Below are positions 34,880 through 46,245 of a stretch of DNA of 64,000 nt, in pieces. Numbering within the stretch: position 1 is the first letter of the stretch; every line of letters begins with the position of its first letter. The notes beneath the pieces are model-generated. The model was not told the origin of the DNA and searched no databases. It saw nothing but the letters and a program-made list of their open reading frames with translations. The position numbers and the translations under genes are program-made. This stretch comes from Cepaea nemoralis (Eukaryota > Mollusca > Gastropoda > Stylommatophora > Helicidae): the NCBI GenBank assembly GCA_014155875.1, contig JACEFZ010011691.1, positions 732,501 to 796,500 of the forward strand, written 5' to 3'.

Positions 34880-37105
34880 CAGATCACCATACGCCAGGTG
34901 TTCTTGGTGAATCCGATTTGTTACGTACAAATGTTATCATTGATCATTGTAAAGGGACTTTAACATGATACAGATGGGCAAGGAGTCTAATATCTTAGGT
35001 GAACCTGTCAGGGTCTTGTTCGATATGAACACAGGCTCGTATTCACTAACAGGCGTGAAAACAATCACACACAGATAATGAGTGTACAAACACTCGGCGA
35101 CATAACTCAAACACTTTAATCGCACTTCTCAAAACAGCATTCATATCAGGCATCGCTCAAAGTCAGCGATAATGCCATTTCCAGAAACATACAATGCAAT
35201 ATATATATATCAATTCATAAATACAATAGAATATAACACTCACTCAATCTTTACTCTACTCAACAAAGCATACAGGCTTTCGTCCATCAAGCATCGACTC
35301 ACACATAGCAACACTCTTTCACTGTCCGTCCAGTCTCGAGGTCCTAGGCTGTCTGACGCTACCAGCAGTGATTCCTCGTTGGCCCGGCTTTCCGCTCTCG
35401 TGGCCTTCGTGCACCACGCTGACCCCTGGCCATGCACTGCGTAGTAACTGTTAGTCCAGTTCACGGTCGTACCTGGTCGTTGCCGCCAGGCGGGGGAGAT
35501 GAAGACTGGGAGATTCTGACATTCTCCGCCGCCCCCTGCTTATGAAAGGTATACCCTTTCATTACTGGTGTTTATAGTTGGGTTAAGTTAATAATATAAA
35601 GTCAGAATCGACCAAGTGTTTGTCATGTTAGGTGACTCTTTAGTATTTATTGACGGTTACTGGGTAGTTGCATGATATATCTTTGATTCAGTGATGCCAT
35701 AAGGCTACTTTCATCAAGTACTCTCCACTAGTTGGATTTGTACCTAGGTTGATAATGGACTCAGCCAGTCCGGTAGTTATCCGCGACTAATGCTATCTTT
35801 CAAGCAATGCGCTACCTCACGACAAAATTATAAAATCACAAAAAGAACCATGTTAGGCCTTAAGTCATCTTCCTTATAAGATGACTTCAGAACTAGACGC
35901 CAACCGATATGGTAGGATAGTCAAATTCTGGTCCTCACCTTTAGTAGTTATCTTCCACGCATAGTTGATGTCACATGGTGATGCGTAGACGTTTTGGCTA
36001 CAATGAACAAGATAATATATGCATGCTTACATTTTCCCAACATTTCAAATTGTTTCCCTTTAGGTGTAATGGTGAAACGATATGGGAGGTAATTTGTAAA
36101 TTCTTTAAAAAAAATAAAGTACATTTGTAAGTTATATTCTAAGCGTCATAGTTTGATATTTATTGTCAATAGTGACATAGTTGGCACCATTGAGAAAAAA
36201 TTAATCAATCAATGATTCTTAGATCACAAATATATAAATCCTTTCATTCAATTAAATATATGTAAATTTGGTGTCACAAAGTTATCTCAAGTGTCATTCC
36301 TTTGTGACTATTATTTATATAGTCTGCTAATTTTGCTAAATTTAACTAAATCATTCGAAAAGGAAACGGAAGTACACAATTGGTGTGTTCACATGTTGGA
36401 GTAACACACTGTTCTTTCACATGTTCGGATAACACTGTTCTTACTGAAGTACAGATTAAACTGTTCTGGATGTGTTGAATTTCTAAATGTCATCTATATA
36501 ACACAGTTGTAGCGTTAAAATGTTAGAACAATTTGCTGTGCTTATATCACAAGTATACATAAGTGTCGGTACTACGGATATTACCAAAAGTTGACATAAG
36601 CCATCAGTAGCTTGATGATGGTATCACTAATGGTTCATGCAGTCTATATGAGATGAAGGTGTCCTAAGATAACAATTAACGTTGATCCTGGACTCTGATC
36701 TCTCAAAATGCAAAGTCTTGGGAAGATAATCTGGTGGTTTTCTCTTGCCTTCCACATTCTCACTAGGGTCCTCTACCTCCCTTTTGACAGCAATTTTCTG
36801 TCAGGAGAAACTGTCAGGACAAGAGAATTCCCTGCTTGGCTCAGCTGCAGAGTTATACACTGATCTCTACTGATCTCGGTGGATACTCCATCACACCTAT
36901 GACCATATTTTTTTCAGTGTCTAAATAGATTTACATTCTGCTATTGTGTTGATTTCAATGAAATAAGGCTTTGGCCATTCAGAAAGCAAAGGCAAATTAT
37001 TAAATATAAAATTATCTAGCAAATAAAAAATAGCCAGTAAATTTTGGGATTGATTGCAACACAATGTAAAGGATATCCAACTAACTGATGCATTCTATTG
37101 CACAT
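34880..37105. other. Unassigned intronic stretch
   Basis: This is the distal part of the putative zinc-finger intron. No further exons are supported. 36950-36985 loosely resembles the LINE leader CATTCAGAAAGCAAAGGCAA. The remainder is AT-rich with short frames only. Confidence 0.45.
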
Positions 37106-37110
37106 CTTAC

Positions 37111-37182
37111 CTTGACCTACATAGACTTCAGCAGGTTGTTCTATCTTGACATTTAATGGTAGTTTACTCTCCATCTTTCAAT
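37111..37182 (-). CDS. C2H2 zinc-finger protein, first coding exon
   Basis: On the minus strand an acceptor (CAAATCCTTTCAG) precedes 37182. The ATG is at 37174-37172 and encodes MESKLPLNVKIEQPAEVYVG plus Q; the donor G|GTAAGATG follows 37111. The exon leaves one base (G) of a split codon. Exon 2 at 30413 begins AA, completing GAA in the frame that continues EAHSWSPS. VKIEQ, with an acidic follow-up VKQELPD in exon 2, resembles SUMO-type psi-K-x-E sites common at the N-terminus of such factors. The phase match supports direct joining over a 6.7-kb intron. A 5' UTR exon must lie upstream. Confidence 0.65.
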
Positions 37183-37779
37183 CTGAAAGGATTTGTAAGT
37201 TGCATATGTATACAAAAGTAAACCAAATAAATGAATGTGATATTTTGTTTGTCAAGATATGTAATCATGATTAATTATACAAAATATCTTATCCGTTTAC
37301 AGGGCAGACGCTTGTCCGTTTTTTAGCCCTGAACGGGCAAGATTTTTTCATGTTTGGTAAAATTTTGGGTTGCGTTAGTAAAAACATCACAAATAAGGTG
37401 TTAGTCAACCGATTTTAGTTAAATAAACAACACAAGGAAGGGAAAAGCATGCAGAATATGTTACTCACGTGATTGTTGTTGGTAATCCATATGTGAACAC
37501 AAATATTTACGAAATACATCATGTTGTTTGTGATTTTCCGTCATCTATATGGCAATTTACAAACACATTTTCAGAATCATAATCACTTTCTTTAAAGTCC
37601 AACTCAGACTGCTAATGCACAGTAATGCTTTGCACTGATATCTAGCTCCGATTAATAGTCAACTTCGTGCCCTTTAATATCATTTAAATTGAACCTAGCG
37701 AAATCTCAGCTATCACTTGAAGAATCGCCGAAATCCATTTGGAAAAACAGCGTAAAAATCCCGAAAACTATCAAAAAAA

Positions 37780-37900
37780 GTCCGTAAAAGTCCGTTCAAA
37801 TTCATATTATCGCATTTACAAATGGCGGCCACGTCAAGCTGTCGGCAAAAACGAAAGTAGCCATCGGAAGTGTCGGAAAGCCGAGAGATTGTGTTTTTAC
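37780..37900 (-). promoter_or_regulatory. Possible promoter of the zinc-finger gene
   Basis: On the minus strand TTGACGTGGCCGCCATTTG (37815-37834) joins a CRE-like TGACGT to a YY1-type GCCGCCATTT core, a frequent TSS-proximal pair in animals. It lies about 640 bp upstream of the first coding exon, on the right side for a 5' UTR exon. There is no direct evidence of transcription. Confidence 0.35.
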
Positions 37901-37919
37901 AATGCATAATAGTATCAGA

Positions 37920-38612
37920 CGTTAATGGCCGCTCTGCCTTGTAAAGGGTTATTATTACTTCAAGACATGATTTCTGATATGTTATTCCTCAAGTTCCCAT
38001 TAAGAATGTAAGTTTGGCAATCAATCCCAGTGTAATAATATTGATTTAACATGACAAAAATAACACAACAATACATGAATGATTTGTGAAACAGCTTTAT
38101 TTCTTGTGTCACACATCATGCAGACATTACAGTTGATGTAATACTTATAACAGACGCTATTCTTTGCTGTATCTTATTCCCCTTTCCATACATCTAATAA
38201 TGAGTCTTCAATTGGTGAGAAAAACAAGAAAATCTTGTCATTAATGTTCCTTCTCAACTGTTGCTTGTAAGCAAGCATTCTACTTTGTGAGTTTATAACA
38301 TGAAATCTGTGAGTGTGCCTATACTTGACAATTAGATACATTTGGTCCCAATATGGTCTGCTTGTGCATTGAAGCTAAATTATCTGGACTTTGTTGATAA
38401 CATTGCCTTCTTGTCCCATACATTGAAATGAGATGCAAGATGTAGCTGAACACATTGGACAGGAGGTCACAACAATTAGGTCTCAAAATTCACAAGGAAG
38501 GACAATGATAATGTGAATAAATCAAACAAATGATAACCTGATCTCCCTTTGTGAAATGTCACTGCAAGAGGCAGAATTATACACCTGTTTAGGTAGCAAT
38601 GTAGACACAGAT
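37920..38612. other. Unassigned
   Basis: AT-rich, no genes or repeats recognised. Confidence 0.4.
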
Positions 38613-38628
38613 GGGTCAGCATATAAAA

Positions 38629-38852
38629 CTAAACACTGTCATTTACTGCCAATATAGTACCTTGCAGTGTATGGCAGGGGGTTCTTGAGCCTGAGGAATT
38701 AAGGCCGCCTGGCTAGTGCAGTCACCGCAAACTGTGCATGTTAGAGTTTTCTTTTTGCCCCCGACAGAAAATAAACTCCACACCTTAATAAGGATGTGAA
38801 TCTGGGTCTCCAAAAAGAGAATCCTGCATTCTAGCCACTCAGCCAGCATACT
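38629..38852 (-). mobile_element. tRNA-derived SINE (second family), 15-bp TSD
   Basis: GGTCARCATATAAAA flanks it at 38614-38628 and 38853-38867 with one mismatch. On the minus strand box A is TGGCTGAGTGG (38845-38835) and box B is GATTCACATCC (38802-38792). The length is about 224 bp. Confidence 0.8.
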
Positions 38853-38869
38853 GGTCAACATATAAAAAT

Positions 38870-39055
38870 ATTACAATAAGAATGCAAAAGGCAAGAGGAA
38901 CTTTCATAGAAATTAGACATTTGTGGAAGTCAGAAAAAAATTAAACAACAGATTGTTCAAGTAAAACATTAAAACAGTAAGTACTGCTGTATGGATCAGA
39001 ACCATGGGGAATGACATACAATGATTATTAATAAGCTACAAACATTCATTAATTC
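38870..39055 (+). mobile_element. LINE RT thumb fragment
   Basis: Plus frames: RMQKARGTFIEIRHLWKSE, then IKTVSTAVWIRTMGN, equivalent to the 'KAR..F..L..IW.S' and 'VLLYGSE.W' blocks. Confidence 0.6.
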
Positions 39056-39245
39056 CATGTGGTAGATTAGCAACAAGATCATTGATGAAGGTTAGAAAAA
39101 GTGTGGGGGACAAGACTCTGCCCTGGGGGACACCATGACACAGTAGTACTTTCTTGCTCTTGAGTCTGTCTATCTGTACTCGGGCTCTTCTGTTGTGCAA
39201 GTATGCTTTCCCTATTAGTACATTCTTCCTTTGACTTTACAGCAT
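39056..39245 (-). mobile_element. LINE RT palm fragment (opposite strand)
   Basis: The minus strand reads NVLIGKAYLHNRRARVQIDR, then LCHGVPQGRVLSPTLFLTFI and NDLVANLPHGI, the G.PQG..LSPTLF motif of I/jockey-type RTs. It abuts the preceding plus-strand fragment directly. Confidence 0.75.
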
Positions 39246-39264
39246 TAAAATTGACTACTGAGCG

Positions 39265-39385
39265 GGAATAAACAAAGTGTCTAATCGCAATTCGATTGCA
39301 AATAGACACTTCATTTATTCGCAATTCAATTTGAATAGACACTTCATTTATTCACAATTCAATTGCGAATAAACTCTCCCTTATA
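39265..39385. repeat. Palindromic 43-bp tandem repeat
   Basis: Three units of AATAGACACTTCATTTATTC plus GCAATTCAATTGCGAATA. Each contains the self-complementary TATTCGCAATT/AATTGCGAATA. Confidence 0.75.
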
Positions 39386-39913
39386 TTATTAGCAATGTCA
39401 GAGCTATCAAACTTTGCCGGGTGGCGGGGGTTAATTTTTTTTTTATTTCCCGCACTTTTTCTGGAGACCAACGATTCACTTCCGGTTTATACCATGTCCA
39501 GCAAGATTTGTTTTATGCAAAAGCAGCATGGTATGATGAAAGGGGAAGCTACACTGATATTTGCAGTATTGGTCCTAATATTTGCAGTATTGGTCCTACT
39601 AACTGGCAAAATTTTGAGGCAGAGAAACTGTTTTTTCTGGAATTTCTTGGGAGTCTATTCACGAATAGTAAGCTAATTTGTCTTATAACTTCTGTAGCTT
39701 AAAGAAGTCTAAACTGTTTGTTGCATTTTTTAAGCCCCAGTTCAATTTTACATAAATGTGAAGAGTTTCAACACAGCTGGTGTTTGCTGGCGTTCAGGAC
39801 AAAATATTTAGTGACATGACCGTCATAACACAAAATTCAAGATGGTGGTGCCCATACAATAAACTATAGCGGATCTGTATTTATTTATAATTAGAACTGG
39901 TAATTTAACTACT
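39386..39913. other. Unassigned; open frame with internal 21-bp duplication
   Basis: Plus frame 39421-39702 (AAWYDERGSYTDICSIGPNI...) is protein-like but unrecognised. ATATTTGCAGTATTGGTCCTA occurs twice in tandem near 39560-39600. Not called as a gene. Confidence 0.35.
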
Positions 39914-41840
39914 GTCACTAGGAAGAAGAATGCCAGACATGTATGGTTAAATGACATCAATAATATCCAAAAGGAAGAGCATTATAGAAATGAATGTAAA
40001 GAGGCTACAAAAATAGTCAGACAGCAGAAGCGAGAATATATGAGTAATATAATCAAAGATATGGAAACTAATCACCAGAAAAATGAATCCAGAAATTTTT
40101 TAAAGTACTGAAGTCAATGAAACGAGGGCACCAACAAAACACATATGGTCTAAAAGACAAAAATGGGAATATGATAAATACCAATGAGGAAATGTGCAAC
40201 ACATGGAAAGAATATTTTATTGAATTACTAAATTGTGAAGCTCCAAGTAACATTTTCCCACAGGAAGAGGTTCTAACATGCGAACCACAAATTGAAGAAC
40301 CTACATTTGAAGAAATCCTATATGTAATCACACGACTTAAAAACAATAAGGCAACTGGGACTGATGGAATTGCTGCTGAATTTATAAAGGCAGGTGGCCA
40401 TGCATTACATCTAAAGCTATACGAACTAATAATAAAAATCTGGAGGACAGAAGAATTACCCCATGACTGGAAAGAGTCATTATTGATACCTATCTTTAAG
40501 AAAGGAGACAAGTTCCAATGTGGAAATTATAGAGGAATATCACTACTGTCCACAAGCTATAAGATACTATCTGCAGTATTACTAAATAGACTAAAACCAT
40601 ATTCAGAAGACATATTAGGTGACTACCAGGCGGGTTTTAGACAAAACAGATCAACAATAGATCAGATATTTATCTTACGACAAATAGCCGAGAAACATTG
40701 GGAATATAAAAGAGATCTCCATAACATTTTTGTGGATTTTAAAAAGGCTTATGATAGTGTCCATAGGAATAGTCTATGGAATGTTATGCAGGAATTTGGA
40801 ATACCAAGGAAGTTAATTAACATGACCAAACTATGCATGGAAGATACTTATAATATAGTAACATATAAAGGCAGGAAATCAGACCCCTTCCAAATAACAT
40901 CTGGCTTGAAACAGGGTGATGCACTATCGCCGCTACTCTTCAATCTGGCTCTAGAGAAAGTTGTAAGGAAGGTAAAGGAGGAATGTGATATTGGAGGAAC
41001 ATCCAAGCTGCTTGGTTATGCAGATGATATAGATATTATAGGGCAAAGTGAACAAAAGACATTAGAAATATTGACTCACTTAAAGGAAAAGCCCAACAGA
41101 TGGGGCTGGTTATCAACCAAGATAAGACAGAATATATGGTAATTTCAAGAGACGGAATGGCTAAAAACTCTGGCCACATACAAATAGATAATATGACCAT
41201 TAAAAGAACGGAAACATACAAATACCTGGGTACAATCTTCAACTGCTCCAACATCATAAGGGAAGAAATACAAACTAGAATCAACTCTGGAAATAAGATA
41301 TACTATGCACTACAACATCTACTAAAATCAAAGGCGCTATCTCGTAACACCAAAATCACAATATACAAAACACTGATCAGACCAGTTGTGCTGTATGGCT
41401 CTGAAACCTGGAGTACAACGAAAGGAGACTGAAGCCTTGTTACAAACCTTTGAGAACAAAATTTTAAGACGCATCTTTGGACCCATTAGGGATACACAAA
41501 GTGGAGAGTGGAAAAGAAGAAGTAACAAAGACATTTATGATTTGTTTAAGTCCCCGCTAATCACTGGTATCATGAAGGCTAATAGACTACAATGGCTGGG
41601 GCATATAGAAAGAATGGAAGATAATAGGGAAACAAAACTCGCTTACACTCAGGAAATAAATGACCGTAGACCCCGAGGTAGACCAAGAAGGCGGTGGAGA
41701 GATAATATACATACAGACCTACAAGCACTTGGAATCAACGACTGGCAAGAGAAGGTCCACCAGAGAGACGAATGGAGACAGATTGTATTTGCAGCAAAGA
41801 ACCTCAATGGCTCGGAACGCTGAAGAAGATGAAGAAGAAG
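39914..41840 (+). mobile_element. RTE-type LINE, copy 1 (5'-truncated), 12-bp TSD
   Basis: AATTTAACTACT flanks it at 39902-39913 and 41841-41852. It encodes the region just before the RT and the whole RT: ATGTDGIAAEFIKAGG, GNYRGISLLSTSYKIL, GFRQNRSTIDQIFILR, FVDFKKAYDSVH, GLKQGDALSPLLF, LGYADDIDIIG, LYGSETW, GRPRRRWRD and KNLNGSER*. One-base losses or gains near 41090 and 41425 break the frame (40117-41142, 41100-41432, 41386-41823). The 3' tail is (GAAGAT/GAA)n. It is nearly identical to copy 2. Confidence 0.95.
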
Positions 41841-41964
41841 AATTTAACTACTAAAATTAAACAGAATACAAATGTAATTTGTAGCAGTAAAGTATCTGTG
41901 TACTTGTATAATATTTCAGCATTTGACATGACTGAAAATAATTTTGAAAGCTAGTTTTCGGTCC

Positions 41965-44657
41965 GATTTTAAACTTTAAAGCTGTTAATGATAGGATTAG
42001 TAAATTACGAATAAAAGGTAAATAGAAAAATATAACGATGATTAATGTCCATGCACCTACTGAAGAGAAAGAAGATGATATTAAAGAAGACTTTTATAAT
42101 GATCTGGAAGATGTCATAGAAGAAACCCCCAAACAGGACATCCTGATTGTGCTGGGAGACTTCAATGCAAAAATAGGTAGAGAGCAAACTAATAAACAAG
42201 TGGCCGGTATGGAAAGCCTACATACAACTTCAAATGATAATGGATGGAGAGTCATCAACCTGGCAGAAGCCAAAGGACTGCAGATTAGCAGTACCAGACT
42301 ACAAAGAAAGATATACACAAACAAACTTGGAAATCATGTGACAAGAGAACCTATAATCAAATAGATCACATTTTAATTAACAACAGAAATGCATCAAACA
42401 TACAGCAAGTTAGAAGTTACAGAGGAGCTGAGTGCCACAGTGACCACTTCCTCGTTGGAGCAAAATTTAAAATAAAACTTAAGAGAGCTTTCTATACTAA
42501 ATTACAAAGATTACACCCAACATATAACAGAGAAAAACTACAAGAAATTACAGTCAAAGAGAAATTTACAGATGAAATAAAATGTAAACTTGAAACTCTG
42601 CAAACCCCTTTGGAGGAAAACGTTGACCAAACTTGGTTGAACATCAAGAATACAATTCAATCTACCGCAGAAGAATGTCTCGGTGTGTTAACCACTCATA
42701 GAAAGAACAGATGGTTCAATCAAAAATGTGAAGAAGCAGTCATTAGGAAAAAGAATGCCAGACATGTATGGTTAAATGACATCAACAACATCCAAAAGGA
42801 AGAGCATTATAGAAATGAATGTAAAGAGGCTACAAAAAATAGTCCGACAATATAATAATAATAATGAGTAATATAATCAAAGATATGGAAACTAATCACC
42901 AGAAAAATGAATCCAGAAAATTATTTAAAGAACTGAAGTCAATGAAACGAGGGCACCAACAAAACACATATGGTTTAAAAGACAATAATGGGAATATGAT
43001 AAATACCAATGAGGAAATGTGCAACACATGGAAAGAATATTTTATTGAATTACTAAATTGTGAAGCTCCAAGTAACATTTTCCCACAGGAAGAGGTTCTA
43101 ACATGCGAACCACAAATTGAAGAACCTACATTTGAAGAAATCCTATATGTAATCACACGACTTAAAAACAATAAGGCAACTGGGACTGATGGAATTGCTG
43201 CTGAATTTATAAAGGCAGGTGGCCATGCATTACATCTAAAGCTATACGAACTAATAATAAAAATCTGGAGGACAGAAGAATTACCCCATGACTGGAAGGT
43301 GTCATTATTGATACCTATCTTTAAGAAAGGAGACAAGTTCCAATGTGGAAATTATAGAGGAATATCACTACAGTCCACAAGCTATAAGATACTATCCGCA
43401 GTATTACTAAATAGACTAAAACCATATTCAGAAGACATATTAGGTGACTACCAGGCGGGTTTTAGACAAAACAGATCAACAATAGATCAGATATTTATCT
43501 TACGACAAATAGCCGAGAAAAATTGGGAATATAAAAGAGATCTCCATAACATTTTTGTGGATTTTAAAAAGGCTTATGATAGTGTCCATAGGAATAGTCT
43601 ATGGAATGCTATGCAGGAATTTGGAATACCAAGGAAGTTAATCAACATGACCAGACTATGCATGGAAGATACTTATAATATAGTAACATATAAAGGCAGG
43701 AAATCAGACCCCTTCCAAATAACATCTGGCTTGAAACAGGGTGATGCACTATCGCCGCTACTCTTCAATCTGGCTCTAGAGAAAGTTGTAAGGAAGGTAA
43801 AGGAGGAATGTGATATTGGAGGAACATCCAAGCTGCTTGGTTATGCAGATGATATAGATATTATAGGGCAAAGTGAACAAAAGACATTGGAAATATTGAC
43901 TCACTTAAAGGAAAAAGCCCAACAGATGGGGCTGGTTATCAACCAAGATAAGACAGAATATATGGTAATTTCAAGAGACGGAATGGCTAAAAACTCTGGC
44001 CACATACAAATAGATAATATGACCATTAAAAGAACGGAAACATACAAATACCTGGGTACAATCTTCAACTGCTCCAACATCATAAGGGAAGAAATACAAA
44101 CTAGAATCAACTCTGGAAATAAGATATACTATGCACTACAACATCTACTAAAATCAAAGGCGCTATCTCGTAACACCAAAATCACAATATACAAAACACT
44201 GATCAGACCAGTTGTGCTGTATGGCTCTGAAACCTGGAGTACAACGAAAGAAGACGAAGCCTTGTTACAAACCTTTGAGAACAAAATTTTAAGACGCATC
44301 TTTGGACCCATTAGGGATACACAAAGTGGAGAGTTGAAAAGAAGAAGTAACAAAGACATTTATGATCTGTTTAAGTCCCCGCTAATCACTGGTAACATGA
44401 AGGCTAATAGACTACAATGGCTGGGGCATATAGAAAGAATGGAAGATAATAGGGAAACAAAACTTGCTTACACTCAGGAAATAAATGACCGTAGACCCCG
44501 AGGTAGACCAAGAAGGCGGTGGAGAGATAATACATATACAGACCTACAAGCACTTGGAATCAATGACTGGCAAGAGAAGGTCCACCAGAGAGACGAATGG
44601 AGACGGATTGTATCTGCAGCAAAGAACCTCAATGGCTCGGAACGCTGAAGAAGAAGA
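41965..44657 (+). mobile_element. RTE-type LINE, copy 2 (5'-truncated in endonuclease)
   Basis: AGTTTTCGG flanks it at 41953-41961 and 44658-44666. It starts in the endonuclease (TMINVHAPTEEKEDDIKEDF, LGDFNAKIGREQ), with a stop at 42023 and a frameshift near 42310. It continues through NQIDHILINN, an inter-domain stretch and then an intact 594-codon RT frame at 42864-44648 with GYADDIDIIG and the terminal KNLNGSER*. A (AAT)n-like AATAATAATAATG at 42853-42866 causes the break between 42855 and 42864. Confidence 0.95.
42864..44648 (+). CDS. Reverse transcriptase, intact frame of LINE copy 2
   Basis: 594 codons, the longest uninterrupted RT in the window apart from the 902-codon frame at 1626-4334. 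All RT motifs are present: NKATGTDGIAAEFIK, NYRGISLQSTSY, QAGFRQNRSTIDQIF, NIFVDFKKAYDSVH, GLKQGDALSPLLF, the catalytic YADD in LGYADDIDIIG, and YKYLGTIFNCSN, then the C-terminal block WLGHIERMEDNRETK and RRPRGRPRRRWRDN. The start ATG is arbitrary: the real frame would come from the endonuclease upstream, which is truncated, so this copy cannot be autonomous. Confidence 0.85.
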   Translation: MSNIIKDMETNHQKNESRKLFKELKSMKRGHQQNTYGLKDNNGNMINTNEEMCNTWKEYFIELLNCEAPSNIFPQEEVLTCEPQIEEPTFEEILYVITRLKNNKATGTDGIAAEFIKAGGHALHLKLYELIIKIWRTEELPHDWKVSLLIPIFKKGDKFQCGNYRGISLQSTSYKILSAVLLNRLKPYSEDILGDYQAGFRQNRSTIDQIFILRQIAEKNWEYKRDLHNIFVDFKKAYDSVHRNSLWNAMQEFGIPRKLINMTRLCMEDTYNIVTYKGRKSDPFQITSGLKQGDALSPLLFNLALEKVVRKVKEECDIGGTSKLLGYADDIDIIGQSEQKTLEILTHLKEKAQQMGLVINQDKTEYMVISRDGMAKNSGHIQIDNMTIKRTETYKYLGTIFNCSNIIREEIQTRINSGNKIYYALQHLLKSKALSRNTKITIYKTLIRPVVLYGSETWSTTKEDEALLQTFENKILRRIFGPIRDTQSGELKRRSNKDIYDLFKSPLITGNMKANRLQWLGHIERMEDNRETKLAYTQEINDRRPRGRPRRRWRDNTYTDLQALGINDWQEKVHQRDEWRRIVSAAKNLNGSER

Positions 44658-44689
44658 AGTTTTCGGACCCGTCTCTGTAAACCTGTAAG

Positions 44690-45770
44690 AACTACTTATT
44701 TCTTAGCAGACCACCAGTACTTAATTATTTAAATTTAAATAAAATACTGTGAAATAAGTTATGGTTTTTTTTTTTTTTTAAAGTTAGTATTTAATTATTA
44801 ATTGCTCACTTCTAGATACAGAACAGTGTAATTATTGGGCAGAAATAGAAATCCATTATTAGCGAATATTTACTTATATTTAAAAAAAATATTTTAATTT
44901 AATATTTTAATAATTAATTAACTACTGCTTAATTTATGCAGCAGTTACATACTTATTTACTTACATTAATGCATGATATTTAATCAACAAAAGAAAGCTG
45001 TCGCAATGCAGTTGGTAGATTAAGACAATATGAGTACAGTTTCATGAATTGTTCTTTCACTAACGACAAACATTTCACATGACATTTAATTAATATAAAT
45101 GGGCAGCTAGTTTTAACTATTAATTAGGTCACAGCACATTCTATCGAAAAGTTTTAAAAGTCGAGTGCACCTTAGTCAGACTCTGAGACTCTCGTGCTTT
45201 GTATGATGCTCTCGGCAGGCCGCCGTGCGGAAAGAGACCAAGCCATATGGGGTAAAACCTGGTGCAATGAAGTTGATCCTCTCGACATTCTATCAAAAAT
45301 ATAAAATAACTAATACATCAAGTTAGGCCTCGCCACCCCGGACGCAATGATATATCATTTGGCACTATGTTATCCGATTAAAAATAAACAAGCCACAGTA
45401 ATAGAAGGCAAATAAGACACAAGTGGTGGCCATTTTAAATTGTTAATTAGGTCATGGCACATCCTATCGAAAATTAATTAATATGTCAAGTTAAGCCTCG
45501 CCGCCTCGGACGCAATGATATATGGCACTATGTTGTCCTTTAAAAATAAACAAGCCACAGTAATAGAAAGCAGGATTTCTCAGCTTCCAATTTAATGGGC
45601 CCCACTAAAATCTCCCTTATCTCTTATGTCATCACTTCCTGGTATTAAATTACGTCATGAAAAAATTCATTAACTCCGCTTAGAATTAACGTACTCTCTT
45701 CGTTGAGATACCGTTGGATTCGTCTTGTCAAGCTGTATCTAACTGGTATGATTTCATAAGTAAAGACCCT
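44690..45770. other. Unassigned, with a diverged direct duplication
   Basis: 45127-45412 and 45448-45575 share GGTCAYRGCACATYCTATCGA, then TCGCCNCCYCGGACGCAATG and AAATAAACAAGCCACAGTAA. The second copy lacks about 150 bp of the middle. No coding. Confidence 0.5.
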
Positions 45771-45774
45771 ATTT

Positions 45775-45970
45775 TTAAATATTGATACGACACTAAGAAA
45801 AAGACAAACATCTTTCTTCGGTCATGTGATAACTTATTGAGACGGTGGCATGAAGGAATATCAGCGGCAGAGTTGATTCAGAACACCAGAAGAGTAAGAC
45901 CGAGACCTGTGGAGAGCCATGAACGCCTACCTACGCCAGCTGTTTGTTAGGGCATTTCAAATGATGATGA
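45775..45970 (+). mobile_element. RTE-type LINE 3' terminal fragment
   Basis: Plus frames: TLRKRQTSFFGHVIT, then RDLWRAMNAYLRQL and a (GAT)n tail. This is similar to the fragment at 26060-26380. Confidence 0.6.
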
Positions 45971-45984
45971 TTAATGCTAATGCT

Positions 45985-46245
45985 ATAAATAATTACTATT
46001 GGTGTTGTTACTATTTAGAGTTATTATGGTCAAAATCAAAAGCAAACCGATAGATATAAATATTATTATACAAGTATACGCACCAACAACAAGCAGTAGC
46101 GATGATGAAGAAACACAAAACTTTTACGGTGAAGCAGAAATGGCGAAGTCACAAATTAGATCACAAGAAATAAAAATAATACCAGGAGGTTTTAATGCAA
46201 AAGATGGAATGGGAAATATGGCGGATATAATGGGGAATTGTGGTT
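45985..46245 (+). mobile_element. RTE-type LINE endonuclease fragment
   Basis: The frame 45999-46316 contains IKSKPIDINIIIQVYAPTTS, NFYGEAEMAKSQI and IKIIPGGFNAKDGM; the usual 'GDFNAK' has become GGFNAK. It is cut at about 46246 by the minus-strand LINE. Confidence 0.7.

Noticed and set aside
37828..37870. Short plus-strand ORF starting at ATGGCGGCCACG
   Set aside because: It stops after about a dozen codons with no donor site; the GGCGGC motif is better read as a YY1-like promoter element.
38645..38855. Functional tRNA gene
   Set aside because: Internal box A and B are present but the cloverleaf is not complete and the sequence continues as a 224-bp SINE with TSD.
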